Below, in pieces: positions 1 through 7,895 of a stretch of 64,000 nt of DNA; the stretch's first letter is position 1; every line of letters begins with the position of its first letter. Made by a program: the position numbers and the translations under genes. Source of the stretch: Bacteroidia bacterium (lineage in GTDB: Bacteria > Bacteroidota > Bacteroidia > B-17B0 > Aurantibacillaceae); assembly GCA_016787785.1 (NCBI GenBank), contig JAEUTO010000011.1, forward strand, positions 496,001 through 560,000, read 5' to 3'. The notes beneath the pieces are model-generated. The model was given only the letters and a program-made list of their open reading frames with translations, made no database searches and was not told the origin of the DNA.

Positions 1-570
1 ATGATGGAAGCACTGGCAACTAAATTCGATAATTTTTGCATTCTGCAAATTGATGCGCATGCCGATCTTAGAAATGCATACGAAGGCTTTGAGTTTTCGC
101 ACGCGTCCATTATGTACAATGCGTTAAAAATTAAACAGTTAGAAAAATTAGTGCAGGTTGGTATTCGCGATTATTGCGAAGAAGAGTTAAATTTAATTAA
201 TAACAGTAACGGCCGTATAAAAACTTTTTTTGACCGCGATATTAAGTATGCCCAATACAATGGGGATAGCTGGAACAGAATTTGCGACAGGATCATTAAA
301 GAACTACCCCAAAATATTTATTTAAGTTTTGATATTGATGGCCTTGATCCAAAATTATGCCCGCACACCGGAACGCCTGTAGCAGGGGGATTTGAGACCG
401 AGCAGATCTTATTTTTATTAGAAAAAGTGGTAAAGAGTGGCCGTAAAATAATTGCTTTTGATATTAATGAGGTTACACCGGGACCCGAAGGCGATGAATG
501 GGATGCAAATGTAGCAGCGCGTTTATTATACAGGATCGCCAATATGGCTGCTATGAGTAGTGGCAAATAA
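1..570 (+). CDS. Agmatinase/arginase-family ureohydrolase (5' end outside the window)
   Basis: Binuclear-manganese amidinohydrolase of the arginase/agmatinase/formimidoylglutamase family. Metal-binding motifs are visible: DAHADLR (D18, H20, D22 counted from the first base) and SFDIDGLDP (D111, D113), followed by GTPVAGGF and an EVTPG segment. The upstream GGDH histidine ligand and roughly the first 100 residues are missing, so the gene begins before the window and the ATG at base 1 is probably internal. In this family agmatinase (putrescine synthesis) is the likeliest activity in Bacteroidota, but the fragment alone does not separate it from arginase. The next gene starts four bases after its stop, so they may be co-transcribed. 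Confidence 0.85.
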   Translation: MMEALATKFDNFCILQIDAHADLRNAYEGFEFSHASIMYNALKIKQLEKLVQVGIRDYCEEELNLINNSNGRIKTFFDRDIKYAQYNGDSWNRICDRIIKELPQNIYLSFDIDGLDPKLCPHTGTPVAGGFETEQILFLLEKVVKSGRKIIAFDINEVTPGPEGDEWDANVAARLLYRIANMAAMSSGK

Positions 571-573
571 AAA

Positions 574-1806
574 ATGCGTTTATTTAAAATTACATATTTC
601 TTAATTTTATTTTTTGTGAGCTCATCTTTGTTTTCAAAAAAACTGAAGGAAGGTTATTATCGTGGCGTATTAACGTTAAATGAGGAAAACAATATTGAAC
701 TGCCTTTTACCTTTGAAGTAAAATACAAAGGAAAAAAACCAACAATCGTAATTAAAAACGCAGATGAGCGTATTGTGGTTGATGAGATAACGATAAAAGG
801 AGATTCGGTGAACTTTAAAATGCCGGTGTTTGATACGGAATTTAAAACCGTTTTTGTTGGCGATGATTTGGAAGGGCTTTGGATAAATAATTACAAGACC
901 ACAAAAAATAAAATAAAATTTAAAGCTACTTTCGGTCAATCCAACCGTTTTCCATTTGTGCCGGGCAAAGCCAATCCCTATTTTGAAGGTAGATGGGAAA
1001 CCACATTTTCTCCGAATACAAAAGATAGCTCTAAGGCCATCGGGATCTTTCACCACGAGGAACAAACGGACTATATGAGCGCTACTTTTTTAACAGAGAC
1101 CGGGGATTACAGATATTTGGAAGGCATGAAAGTGATGAACAAATTGTACCTTTCGTGTTTTGATGGGAGCCATGCTTTTTTATTTATTGCAGAACATAAA
1201 GACGATAAGTTTACGGGAACTTTTTATAGCGGTGCCAGTTGGCAGGAACCCTGGACTGCAAAACTGAACGAGAATTTTAAACTTGCTAATGCCGAAGAAA
1301 TAACGTTTGTAAAAGATAAAGAAGCAAAAATAAACTTTTCTTTTCCCGATCTAAATAAAAAACCGGTTACATTAAACGATAAAAAATTTGAGAATAAACC
1401 TGTTATCATACAAGTGATGGGAAGCTGGTGCCCAAATTGCATGGATGAGAGCGCTTATTTGGCAGGCGTTTACAAGCAATATAAAAATGATGGCCTCGAA
1501 ATTATTGCATTAGCTTTCGAAAAAACAAATGATTTTGAAAAAGCAAAGAACCAATTGCTGCGCTTAAAAAAGAAATTTAATATGGACTACGATATTTTAG
1601 TGACGCAACAAACAGGGAAAGAAAAAGCGAGTGAAATTCTTTCAGCCTTAAATAAGATAACAGCTTTTCCCACAACTATTTTTTTAAACAAACAGCATAA
1701 GGTAGTAAAAGTTCATACCGGCTTTAGTGGCCCGGCCACAGGTAAAGAGTATGAGGATTTTAAACAAAGCACAGAAAGCTTTATTAAGCAGCTATTAAAA
1801 GAATAG
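574..1806 (+). CDS. Secreted thioredoxin-fold (TlpA/AhpC-TSA-like) protein
   Basis: A 410-residue protein with a signal peptide (hydrophobic residues about 5-20), a beta-rich region of unknown role (about 25-240), and a C-terminal TlpA-like thioredoxin fold. The redox motif is WCPNC with Cys286 and Cys289, followed by a TAFPTTIFL segment resembling the cis-Pro loop. Known members of this family act in the periplasm as thiol-disulfide reductants, often for cytochrome c maturation or envelope proteins. The start lies four bases after the ureohydrolase stop, suggesting one transcript. A hairpin terminator follows. The substrate cannot be told from sequence. Confidence 0.85.
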   Translation: MRLFKITYFLILFFVSSSLFSKKLKEGYYRGVLTLNEENNIELPFTFEVKYKGKKPTIVIKNADERIVVDEITIKGDSVNFKMPVFDTEFKTVFVGDDLEGLWINNYKTTKNKIKFKATFGQSNRFPFVPGKANPYFEGRWETTFSPNTKDSSKAIGIFHHEEQTDYMSATFLTETGDYRYLEGMKVMNKLYLSCFDGSHAFLFIAEHKDDKFTGTFYSGASWQEPWTAKLNENFKLANAEEITFVKDKEAKINFSFPDLNKKPVTLNDKKFENKPVIIQVMGSWCPNCMDESAYLAGVYKQYKNDGLEIIALAFEKTNDFEKAKNQLLRLKKKFNMDYDILVTQQTGKEKASEILSALNKITAFPTTIFLNKQHKVVKVHTGFSGPATGKEYEDFKQSTESFIKQLLKE

Positions 1807-1815
1807 CTTCGGCGC

Positions 1816-1842
1816 GTTAGCTACAAGTACAGCTAACTTTTT
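1816..1842 (+). terminator. Rho-independent terminator after the thioredoxin-fold gene
   Basis: Seven-base stem GTTAGCT (1816-1822) and AGCTAAC (1831-1837) with an eight-base loop, followed by a T-run. It separates the upstream two-gene unit from riboflavin synthase. Confidence 0.75.
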
Positions 1843-1868
1843 AATATAAATAAGATTAAATTTAAAAG

Positions 1869-2453
1869 ATGTTTACAGGAATAATAGAAACACTTGCTAA
1901 AGTAGAAAAAATTGAAAAGGAAGGTAGCAATGTGCACTTTACTTTTTCGAGTTCAATTACGCAGGAACTAAAGATCGATCAAAGCGTGGCGCACAACGGC
2001 GTTTGTTTAACCGTGGTTAAAATAGATGGCAAGAATTATACTGTAACGGCAATTGACGAAACATTAAAGCGCACCAATTTAGGAGAATTAAAAACCGATA
2101 ACCTTGTTAATTTAGAACGTTGCATGCCAGCGAATGGGCGGTTTGACGGACACATTGTGCAGGGCCATGTTGACTCTACTGCAAAATGCATTGAAGTAAA
2201 AGATCTTAATGGCAGTTGGGAGTTTGTATTTGAGCACGCAAAAACCAAAACCAATATTACTGTGGAAAAAGGAAGTATTACCATTAATGGTGTAAGCTTA
2301 ACAGTGGTGAATTCAACCGAAACGACTTTTTCGGTTCACATAATTCCGTACACGTTTGAGCATACCAATTTTAAAGAAATTAAAGTTGGCAGCAGCGTTA
2401 ATTTAGAATTTGATATTGTTGGAAAGTACGTAGCTAAAATTCTGGCAAAATAA
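1869..2453 (+). CDS. ribE: Riboflavin synthase, alpha subunit
   Basis: Converts two 6,7-dimethyl-8-ribityllumazine molecules to riboflavin in the cytosol. The protein starts with the hallmark MFTGIIE and consists of two tandem lumazine-binding domains (about 1-95 and 96-194); GHVDST opens the second. Its 194 residues match the usual length of about 200. The gene stands alone: a terminator lies just upstream and a convergent gene ends two bases after its stop. The 62-base upstream gap is too short for an FMN riboswitch and none is visible. Confidence 0.95.
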   Translation: MFTGIIETLAKVEKIEKEGSNVHFTFSSSITQELKIDQSVAHNGVCLTVVKIDGKNYTVTAIDETLKRTNLGELKTDNLVNLERCMPANGRFDGHIVQGHVDSTAKCIEVKDLNGSWEFVFEHAKTKTNITVEKGSITINGVSLTVVNSTETTFSVHIIPYTFEHTNFKEIKVGSSVNLEFDIVGKYVAKILAK

Positions 2454-2454
2454 A

Positions 2455-2862
2455 TTACTGCCACTTAATACAATTTATCGGATAAATGTATATCGAGCAA
2501 ACCTTTGTTTCTGCGACCTTTCCTGGATGCCACCCATCCATTTTTAATAGTTCAGCATTTAATTTCCCTTTGCAATAATCGGTTAACACAGGTTTTAAAT
2601 AATCAACAGCAACTACTTTTCCATTTAGGTCAATGGTAAATTTTATGGTCATGCTGTTAACGAATTCCATTTTTTGTTTGATACAATCGCCCAGAATTGG
2701 AATTATTTTATCGTTTACATATTGGGCAAGGCTTTTTTTGCCGGTTTTATATTTCGCCAAAGAATCGGGGTTATCATAGATCTTTTCGCAAGTAGGATTT
2801 GTTTGAGAATGTATCGACATATTCAACACAAGACAAATTAGTATCGAAATTGATCTAAACAT
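2455..2862 (-). CDS. Secreted TonB-C-terminal-like hypothetical protein
   Basis: A 135-residue protein with a signal peptide ending near Ser-Gln. The start at 2862 was chosen because MFRS opens the signal peptide and lies one base after the upstream gene's stop; a start at 2889 would add residues before the signal. The pattern KFTIDLNGKVVAVDYL...WHPGK resembles the TonB C-terminal fold common in Bacteroidota secreted proteins, with four cysteines that could form disulfides. It follows the lipoprotein gene at 2864-3292 in the same direction, so the two probably form a small operon. The function is unknown. Confidence 0.7.
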   Translation of the reverse strand: MFRSISILICLVLNMSIHSQTNPTCEKIYDNPDSLAKYKTGKKSLAQYVNDKIIPILGDCIKQKMEFVNSMTIKFTIDLNGKVVAVDYLKPVLTDYCKGKLNAELLKMDGWHPGKVAETKVCSIYIYPINCIKWQ

Positions 2863-2863
2863 T

Positions 2864-3292
2864 TTATTGTGCTGAATGCAAAAGCGCATCGCCCCTGTTG
2901 TTCTTTAATAAAATAAGATTAAAGAATTTTAATTCGTTATCTTTTAAAATAGTTGCAATCGCATCTACATGCATACCGTTCTTCAACTTAATAAATTCGT
3001 GATCGCTTAAACTGTATGTTGTTGCAAGGCTGCTGAAGTATTGGTTAGACTTATTTACCGAAGCGCTAATATTCTCAATATCCTTCGAGAGCAATATTAA
3101 AGTATTTACAATACTGTCAACTTTATTCGGGTCTACTTTCAAAGAATCAGTTTGCACCGAGTCTTTGTTCAGTAATTTTATTCTGTCGCCAATTTCTTTG
3201 CTAAAAGAAGCGCTTGTTTTTCTATTTTCTTTATTGTCTTCAGAACAGGCAACAAACAAAAAAACACAAACTATAATAAAACAACAGCGCAT
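2864..3292 (-). CDS. Small lipoprotein of unknown function
   Basis: A 142-residue protein with a lipoprotein signal: MRCCFIIVCVFLFVACSED puts the acylated cysteine at residue 16. The rest is helical and polar with no recognised domain. It is translated just upstream of the secreted protein at 2455-2862 with a one-base gap, so the two may work together in the envelope. I do not recognise a family. Confidence 0.7.
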   Translation of the reverse strand: MRCCFIIVCVFLFVACSEDNKENRKTSASFSKEIGDRIKLLNKDSVQTDSLKVDPNKVDSIVNTLILLSKDIENISASVNKSNQYFSSLATTYSLSDHEFIKLKNGMHVDAIATILKDNELKFFNLILLKNNRGDALLHSAQ

Positions 3293-3307
3293 AAATAAAG
3301 ATACAAA

Positions 3308-3796
3308 TTAAACCTCTAATTTCTTTCTTATCTCTTCTGTAATTTTTAAAACCGCCGGGCACACCAAAGTATTTTTAAAAGTAAGATCTAAGATCTGTTG
3401 TATTTTTTTTCGGTTGGTGTGCGGGTATTCGCGGCAGGCGTTTGGCCTTTCGTTATAGATCGCGCAATAATTATCCGCATTTAAAAAAGGGCAGGGGGCT
3501 TGTTGCAAAACAAAATCCTGGTCCTCATCCACACGCAGGTATTTTTCAATAAAGGCCCCTGGCTTTAATTTAAGCACTTTTGAGGCACGCTCAATATCGC
3601 GCTGATAAAATATAGGCGAAGTTGTTTTGCAGCAGTTAGCGCAGCTTAAGCAGTCCGTTTTTTCAAACACTTCGTCGTGGGTGCTGTGAAAGATCTCGTC
3701 AAGGTTCTTCGGCGGACGATTAATGAGTCGCCTGAAGAAATTTTGATTTTCTTTTTTAAGCCTTTGTGCTTTTTTATTGAAATCAGGAAGGTCCAT
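3308..3796 (-). CDS. YkgJ-family cysteine-cluster protein
   Basis: A 162-residue cytosolic protein with the zinc/iron-chelating cysteine pattern of the YkgJ (CxxCxxCC) family: CLSCANCC around residues 49-56, then CPFLNADNYCAIY and RPNACREYPH further on. Family members are thought to bind a metal or iron-sulfur cluster; their role is not settled. The gene lies directly downstream of the bTHX gene on the same strand, but a terminator-like hairpin lies between them. Confidence 0.85.
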   Translation of the reverse strand: MDLPDFNKKAQRLKKENQNFFRRLINRPPKNLDEIFHSTHDEVFEKTDCLSCANCCKTTSPIFYQRDIERASKVLKLKPGAFIEKYLRVDEDQDFVLQQAPCPFLNADNYCAIYNERPNACREYPHTNRKKIQQILDLTFKNTLVCPAVLKITEEIRKKLEV

Positions 3797-3801
3797 AAAA
3801 T

Positions 3802-3825
3802 AAAAAAGCCGCCATGTGGGGCAGC
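3802..3825 (-). terminator. Terminator after the bTHX gene
   Basis: On the minus strand GCTGCC (3825-3820) pairs with GGCGGC (3813-3808) and is followed by six Ts (3807-3802). It sits between bTHX and the YkgJ-type gene and should limit read-through. Confidence 0.5.
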
Positions 3826-3844
3826 TCTTTTGCTTGTAATTTTT

Positions 3845-4015
3845 TTAGTCAGCTTTTTTAGCTGCCTTTTTTGGCGCTGCTTTTTTAGCTGCAGCTTTTT
3901 TTGGTGCCGCGGTTGACGCTGTTTTTTTAGCCGCCTTTTTCTTTTTTTGGCGTTTTACACCAGTTGATCCGATATGTATTTTGCCACGTTTAGTTCTTTT
4001 ATCGCCTTTTCCCAT
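3845..4015 (-). CDS. Small ribosomal subunit protein bTHX with a Lys/Ala-rich tail
   Basis: A 56-codon gene. The product starts MGKGDKRTKRGKIHIGSTGV, matching the conserved core of the bTHX (30S protein Thx) family that binds the head of the small subunit. Bacteroidota members usually start MGKGDKKxxRGKI. After about residue 25 the sequence becomes an almost pure Lys/Ala/Pro tail. A good promoter lies just upstream (TTTG at 4070-4067, 19-base spacer, TACTTTTA at 4047-4040). It is divergent from rnpA, so two translation/RNA-processing genes share one control region. Confidence 0.85.
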   Translation of the reverse strand: MGKGDKRTKRGKIHIGSTGVKRQKKKKAAKKTASTAAPKKAAAKKAAPKKAAKKAD

Positions 4016-4039
4016 AATTATTTTATTTGTTTATGTGTG

Positions 4040-4070
4040 TAAAAGTAAAAAATTATCTTTACCAATCAAA
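4040..4070 (-). promoter_or_regulatory. Promoter of bTHX (Bacteroidota type)
   Basis: Minus-strand TTTG (-33) at 4070-4067 and TACTTTTA (-7, consensus TAnnTTTG) at 4047-4040, separated by 19 bases. The start codon at 4015 follows at a suitable distance. Confidence 0.6.
4054..4061 (+). promoter_or_regulatory. -7 element of the rnpA promoter
   Basis: TATCTTTA matches TAnnTTTG except in the last base. TTTG at 4026-4029 is a possible -33 with a long 24-base spacer. It overlaps the divergent bTHX promoter. Transcription from here would start near 4068 and favours a translation start at 4074 or 4083 over 3981. Confidence 0.45.
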
Positions 4071-4082
4071 CTATTGAACCAA

Positions 4083-4478
4083 TTGCAGGCTAAATTTAAT
4101 AAACAAGAGCGCTTATGCAGCAAAAAACAAATAGATGTGCTTTTTTTAAAAGGCAGTTCGGCCGTTGCATTTCCATTAAAGCTCATTTATATGGAAACCG
4201 CACTTGCATATGTAAACCCTTGTCAGGCAATGTTTGTAGTGCCAAAGCGCAGTTTTAAAAAAGCGCACGATCGCAATAAATTAAAACGCCGCATGCGCGA
4301 AGCCTACCGTTTAAACAAAGCACCTTTCTATGAAATGGTAATTTCGGAGAACAAAAAGATAATTTTGTCGTTTTTGTTCATTGGTAAAAAAATAGAGGGG
4401 TATGAGGAAATTGAGACTGCTGTTATAAAGCACCTTAAAAAAATAGAAACTGTTCTAAAAAATAAAGGGATCGTTTAG
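4083..4478 (+). CDS. rnpA: Ribonuclease P protein component
   Basis: Protein subunit of RNase P, which matures tRNA 5' ends with the catalytic RNA. The conserved core is the RNR-like motif in KKAHDRNKLKRRMREAYR, plus the N-terminal KQERLCSKKQIDVLF segment typical of the family. The open frame extends to 3981, but that part overlaps the divergent bTHX gene and promoter and is unlike RnpA. A TTG at 4083 (or 4074) gives the usual length of about 130 residues; there is no in-frame ATG near. Its stop overlaps the convergent hemD stop by four bases. Confidence 0.85.
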   Translation: MQAKFNKQERLCSKKQIDVLFLKGSSAVAFPLKLIYMETALAYVNPCQAMFVVPKRSFKKAHDRNKLKRRMREAYRLNKAPFYEMVISENKKIILSFLFIGKKIEGYEEIETAVIKHLKKIETVLKNKGIV

Positions 4479-5617
4479 CGTTTATTCGCCTCTTTTACAT
4501 ATGCATCAATAGCGCCCGACATACTTGGGTTTTGTGGGTTTGGCGCAAATATATCCAAACGGTAACCTAAGTCCTTAACGGTTTGCGCTGCCACGTGACC
4601 AAAAGCGGCAATACGTGTAGAGCCTTGTTTAAAGTTTGGGAAATTTTGTTTTAGTGATTTAATGCCCGCCGGCGTAAAGAACACCAACATATCAAAATCA
4701 TTTAAAGATTTAATATCGCTTAAATTAGCACTTACGGTTCTGTAAAAAGTAGCTTTGGTATAAGTGATCTTTAATTCATCTAGAAAATCAACAATTTGTT
4801 CTTTGGTAACATCACTTGCAGGTAATAAAAACTTCTCGTCTTTATTTTTGCGAATAACATCAACAAGATCAAGAATGGTACCGTGTCCAAAAAATATTTT
4901 ACGCTTACGGTATTGAATATATTTTTGCAGGTAATAAGCGGTTTGCTCGTTAATGCAAAAATACTTCATGCTTTCAGGCACAGTAATGCGCATTTCGTTA
5001 CAAAGGCGGAAATAATGATCAACCGAAAGACGGCTGGTTAAAATTACTGCACCGTGTTCTAATATATCAACACGTTGTGTTCTAAAATCCTGTGAGTTTA
5101 ACCCTTCAATTTTAATGAACTGACGGAAGGTAGGAATTAGATTATATTTTTTTGCAAGATCAAGGTATGGGTTCTTATCACCTTCAGCCGGTTTTGGTTG
5201 AGAGATCAAAAGACTTTTAACTTTGTTTTTTGGATAATTGCTTACCTCGATCTTTGGAGGAGGCGGCAAGGTGATGATCGGCTTTTTTGATGATTTACGG
5301 GGGCGTTTTACAGAAACTGCTTTTTCAATATTTTCCTTGTCGCTACTTACTAAAACCTTTTTTTCTTTAACAGGTTTTACTTTTTCAACCGCAACAGGTT
5401 TAACAACCGGTTTAGCAACTGCTTTAACCTGTTTTTTAATTATTTTTTTTGCAAGGGCTTTTTTAGCTATCTTTTTTAAAGCGGGCTTCGCTTTTTTTGC
5501 AGCCGGTTTGGCGTTATTTTTCTTTTTAGTTGAAGAAGCTTTTTTAAGAGGCGCTTTAGATTTTTTAATGAGCTTTTTAACTAACTTTTTTTTAACTAAC
5601 TTTTTTTTCGCTGACAT
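4475..5617 (-). CDS. hemD: Uroporphyrinogen-III synthase with a Lys/Ala/Pro-rich N-terminal extension
   Basis: Cyclises hydroxymethylbilane to uroporphyrinogen III in heme synthesis. The HemD-like part spans about residues 132-380 (VKSLLISQPKP..., NPYLDLAKKY, FFTPAGIKSLKQNFPNF, IAAFGHVAAQTVKDLGY). Bacteroidota HemD is about 250 residues. This one carries about 130 extra N-terminal residues made almost only of Lys, Ala, Pro and Val, similar to histone-H1-like tails. The start at 5617 is the first Met and the reading frame is unbroken into the enzyme. It follows the DUF4271 gene by 13 bases, a gene pairing common in the phylum. Whether the tail is kept in the mature protein is unknown. Confidence 0.85.
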   Translation of the reverse strand: MSAKKKLVKKKLVKKLIKKSKAPLKKASSTKKKNNAKPAAKKAKPALKKIAKKALAKKIIKKQVKAVAKPVVKPVAVEKVKPVKEKKVLVSSDKENIEKAVSVKRPRKSSKKPIITLPPPPKIEVSNYPKNKVKSLLISQPKPAEGDKNPYLDLAKKYNLIPTFRQFIKIEGLNSQDFRTQRVDILEHGAVILTSRLSVDHYFRLCNEMRITVPESMKYFCINEQTAYYLQKYIQYRKRKIFFGHGTILDLVDVIRKNKDEKFLLPASDVTKEQIVDFLDELKITYTKATFYRTVSANLSDIKSLNDFDMLVFFTPAGIKSLKQNFPNFKQGSTRIAAFGHVAAQTVKDLGYRLDIFAPNPQNPSMSGAIDAYVKEANKR

Positions 5618-5630
5618 TAATTAAGCCTTA

Positions 5631-6356
5631 TTAAAATGTTTCAATAATATATTTTACCAACACAATAACCGGTAAAATTTCTAAGCCGCAAAAGTAGGTA
5701 AAAGTTTGTAATAATCCTACTCTTTCCTCTATAAGACCAATAATCACGCCTTTATACCACCTATAAACAACAGCTGCGGCAAGAACAACAAATGCGCCTG
5801 AAATAAAAATAAGCGCGTTAAACTGCGTCAATTCGGCCAATACAAGCCACGGAAATAAAAAGATGCCGAAGGTTTGATTGATCTTTAAAGAACTATAAGA
5901 ATATTCAGAAAGCGTTTTCCAATCGTTAGACAAGAAGCATATAAATTGATTTAGCAAAGTCTTAAAGGCTATAAAAAGTAAAACAATAAGCAATATAAAT
6001 GCGAATTGAACAAACAAAGCACTTTCGGTAAAAACCAGATTATAAAAACTATTTACTTTGTATAAGAGAAAAGAAACATTCAATAAAAAAAACAACGAAA
6101 GCAGAACGGAATACAGTTTAAAGCTTTTGCTTTCTTCTCGCTCTAACTCATGTAAAGCATTGGAGTTAAAAGTTGACTGGATGATCTTTAGTACTTTAGA
6201 ATAAGAGGTTACCTTGATGAAAACCAGCAAGCCCAGGCAACATAAAAAGAACACAGATGTCCAGATCACATCAGTATGATTCTTTAATAATGGCGCTAAG
6301 TGTTGTTTTTGTAATAAATGATCGCTAAAAATATGGTTTGTGATCACTTTATTCAA
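5631..6356 (-). CDS. DUF4271 membrane protein
   Basis: A 241-residue inner-membrane protein with about five hydrophobic segments (around 32-50, 88-108, 113-132, 165-200 and 220-240). The size, topology and position directly upstream of hemD match the DUF4271 family of Bacteroidota. The function is unknown. It lies three bases downstream of the barrel-like protein gene, so 7307-4475 may be transcribed together. Confidence 0.75.
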   Translation of the reverse strand: MNKVITNHIFSDHLLQKQHLAPLLKNHTDVIWTSVFFLCCLGLLVFIKVTSYSKVLKIIQSTFNSNALHELEREESKSFKLYSVLLSLFFLLNVSFLLYKVNSFYNLVFTESALFVQFAFILLIVLLFIAFKTLLNQFICFLSNDWKTLSEYSYSSLKINQTFGIFLFPWLVLAELTQFNALIFISGAFVVLAAAVVYRWYKGVIIGLIEERVGLLQTFTYFCGLEILPVIVLVKYIIETF

Positions 6357-6359
6357 ATT

Positions 6360-7307
6360 TTAAAGTGCAAAGGTACGCGAGATGCAGAAACCAAATTTAA
6401 CTTGTCCTTTGCTCCACGTTTCGGTAGTATATGGAATAAAATTATTCTCAATTAAGCCGGCAGCATTTGTAAAGAACAAACTAAAAACGTGACCGCCCGT
6501 TTCTATCTCAAAACCTAGGGATAAAGGGTTAAAAGCTTTATCATTATTTGCGTAGAAAGGAGATACGTTATAAAAATAATCACCAATAAAGCTCACACGT
6601 TTGTTCAATTTTATTCTACCGCCAAAACCAATACTAAAGAATCCGTTAACATCAGCTTCGCCATTTTTGTTTACGCGTTCTTTAATAAAATTGCGATGCA
6701 TATAGCTCGGTAAAAGTTCTAATGATAACCAGCTATTAATTTTACTGGCAATAATTATTTGGTTAAAGTAATTTAAACGGTGCATTTCATTTGTTTCAAA
6801 ATCCTTTACAATACCACTGTAAATAGTAGATGGCAGATCGTGGGTATAACCCGTGCTCGAAAAAAATGAAATTGAAACCGGTTTACTAAAGTTGGCAGTT
6901 TGCCTCATAAAGGTCCACTTAATGCTTCCATCAACAATGTGGTTCATTCTGCTACGGCCAATACCAATAGTAATATCGTCGGTTAAACCATAATCAAAAC
7001 TAAAACGGATGTCGCTGGCGCCTTCAAAACCTACAAAGGTTTGCCCGGTTGTATTAATTGGGTTAGGAAGATCACTGTTATAGATATTTCCGAAACGGTG
7101 ACTGGTTCTAAAATCCAAATGTTTTTTCTTTACTGTTTCAATGGTTTGAGCGTTACCAATGCGCACGGTTTTAAATGTTGCATAAACTTTTTGGGGCTTT
7201 TCATCTTTTTTATCTGTTACCAGGTCTAAAAGATCGTCTTGCGAAAACAGTAAATTAGAAGAAAGTGCAAGGGAAAGAATAAAAAATGATTTTTTAAAAA
7301 TGCTCAT
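6360..7307 (-). CDS. Secreted DUF5777-like beta-barrel protein
   Basis: A 315-residue protein with a signal peptide (cleavage near LLFSQ). The rest is amphipathic beta-strands with the family-like segment HRFGNI, then DIRFSFDYGLTDDITIGIGRSR, ending in an aromatic strand typical of outer-membrane barrels. I place it with the DUF5777 family, whose members in other Bacteroidota often sit next to YceI-like genes, as here. Role not established. Confidence 0.7.
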   Translation of the reverse strand: MSIFKKSFFILSLALSSNLLFSQDDLLDLVTDKKDEKPQKVYATFKTVRIGNAQTIETVKKKHLDFRTSHRFGNIYNSDLPNPINTTGQTFVGFEGASDIRFSFDYGLTDDITIGIGRSRMNHIVDGSIKWTFMRQTANFSKPVSISFFSSTGYTHDLPSTIYSGIVKDFETNEMHRLNYFNQIIIASKINSWLSLELLPSYMHRNFIKERVNKNGEADVNGFFSIGFGGRIKLNKRVSFIGDYFYNVSPFYANNDKAFNPLSLGFEIETGGHVFSLFFTNAAGLIENNFIPYTTETWSKGQVKFGFCISRTFAL

Positions 7308-7320
7308 AATAAATAACGGG

Positions 7321-7875
7321 TTATTTTTTTACAAATGGTTCTAGGGTGCTTACTAATGTTACATCAACAACTTCTGCAATATTTTTTACATATAACGATG
7401 GAACCTGAATATTATAATCAGCCACTTTAATTTTGAATTTTGTATCTAATAGAATTTCAGCGCCTTTTTTGGTGAGTGTACCGTCTAATGTTACATCTTT
7501 TGTTACACCATGTAATTCCATTTTACCTGTAACAGTAACTTTGTGTTCGCCATCGGCTGTGTAATCAATTTTTTCGTTGATCTTGCCTTTAAAAACGCAG
7601 TTTGGGTATTTGGTCGATTCTAAATAATTCTCGTTAAAATGCTCTTCCATTAAAGCATTCTTAAATTTAAAATTCTGAATGGTAACCCTCACTTGTAGGT
7701 CGCTACTGTTTGTATTCAAGACAATTACAGCGCCTTTGTTAGCGGCATCGATATCCTCTAAGGGCGATTTAGAATAAAAATGTATTAAAGTGGTACCATC
7801 TTTTGCTTTATAAATTTGCGAGTAAACACCCGTTAAGCAAAAAGATAAAAGTGTAGCAAATACTAATTTTTTCAT
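7321..7875 (-). CDS. YceI-family periplasmic protein
   Basis: A 184-residue protein with a signal peptide MKKLVFATLLSFCLTGVYSQ. The start at 7875 is preferred over 7893 because it opens the signal peptide. The body has the YceI lipocalin-like pattern (LMEEHFNENYLESTKYP, then VTVTGKMELHGVTKDVTLDG). Known YceI proteins bind isoprenoid-like lipids in the periplasm. It lies just downstream of mutY and upstream of the DUF5777-like gene on the same strand. Confidence 0.85.
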   Translation of the reverse strand: MKKLVFATLLSFCLTGVYSQIYKAKDGTTLIHFYSKSPLEDIDAANKGAVIVLNTNSSDLQVRVTIQNFKFKNALMEEHFNENYLESTKYPNCVFKGKINEKIDYTADGEHKVTVTGKMELHGVTKDVTLDGTLTKKGAEILLDTKFKIKVADYNIQVPSLYVKNIAEVVDVTLVSTLEPFVKK

Positions 7876-7895
7876 AGGTTGAATTTTAATCAAAT

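Noticed and set aside
1807-1868. Possible FMN riboswitch before riboflavin synthase
   Set aside because: The gap is only 62 bases and contains a simple terminator hairpin; no conserved RFN-type elements are visible.
3677-3916. Plus-strand frame opposite the YkgJ-type and bTHX genes
   Set aside because: It is the antisense of two real genes and reads as low-complexity Phe/Leu/Cys from the Lys-rich tail.
5238-5624. Plus-strand Phe/Leu/Ala-rich frame that looks like a membrane protein
   Set aside because: It is the complement of the Lys/Ala-rich HemD extension; the composition is a mirror effect.
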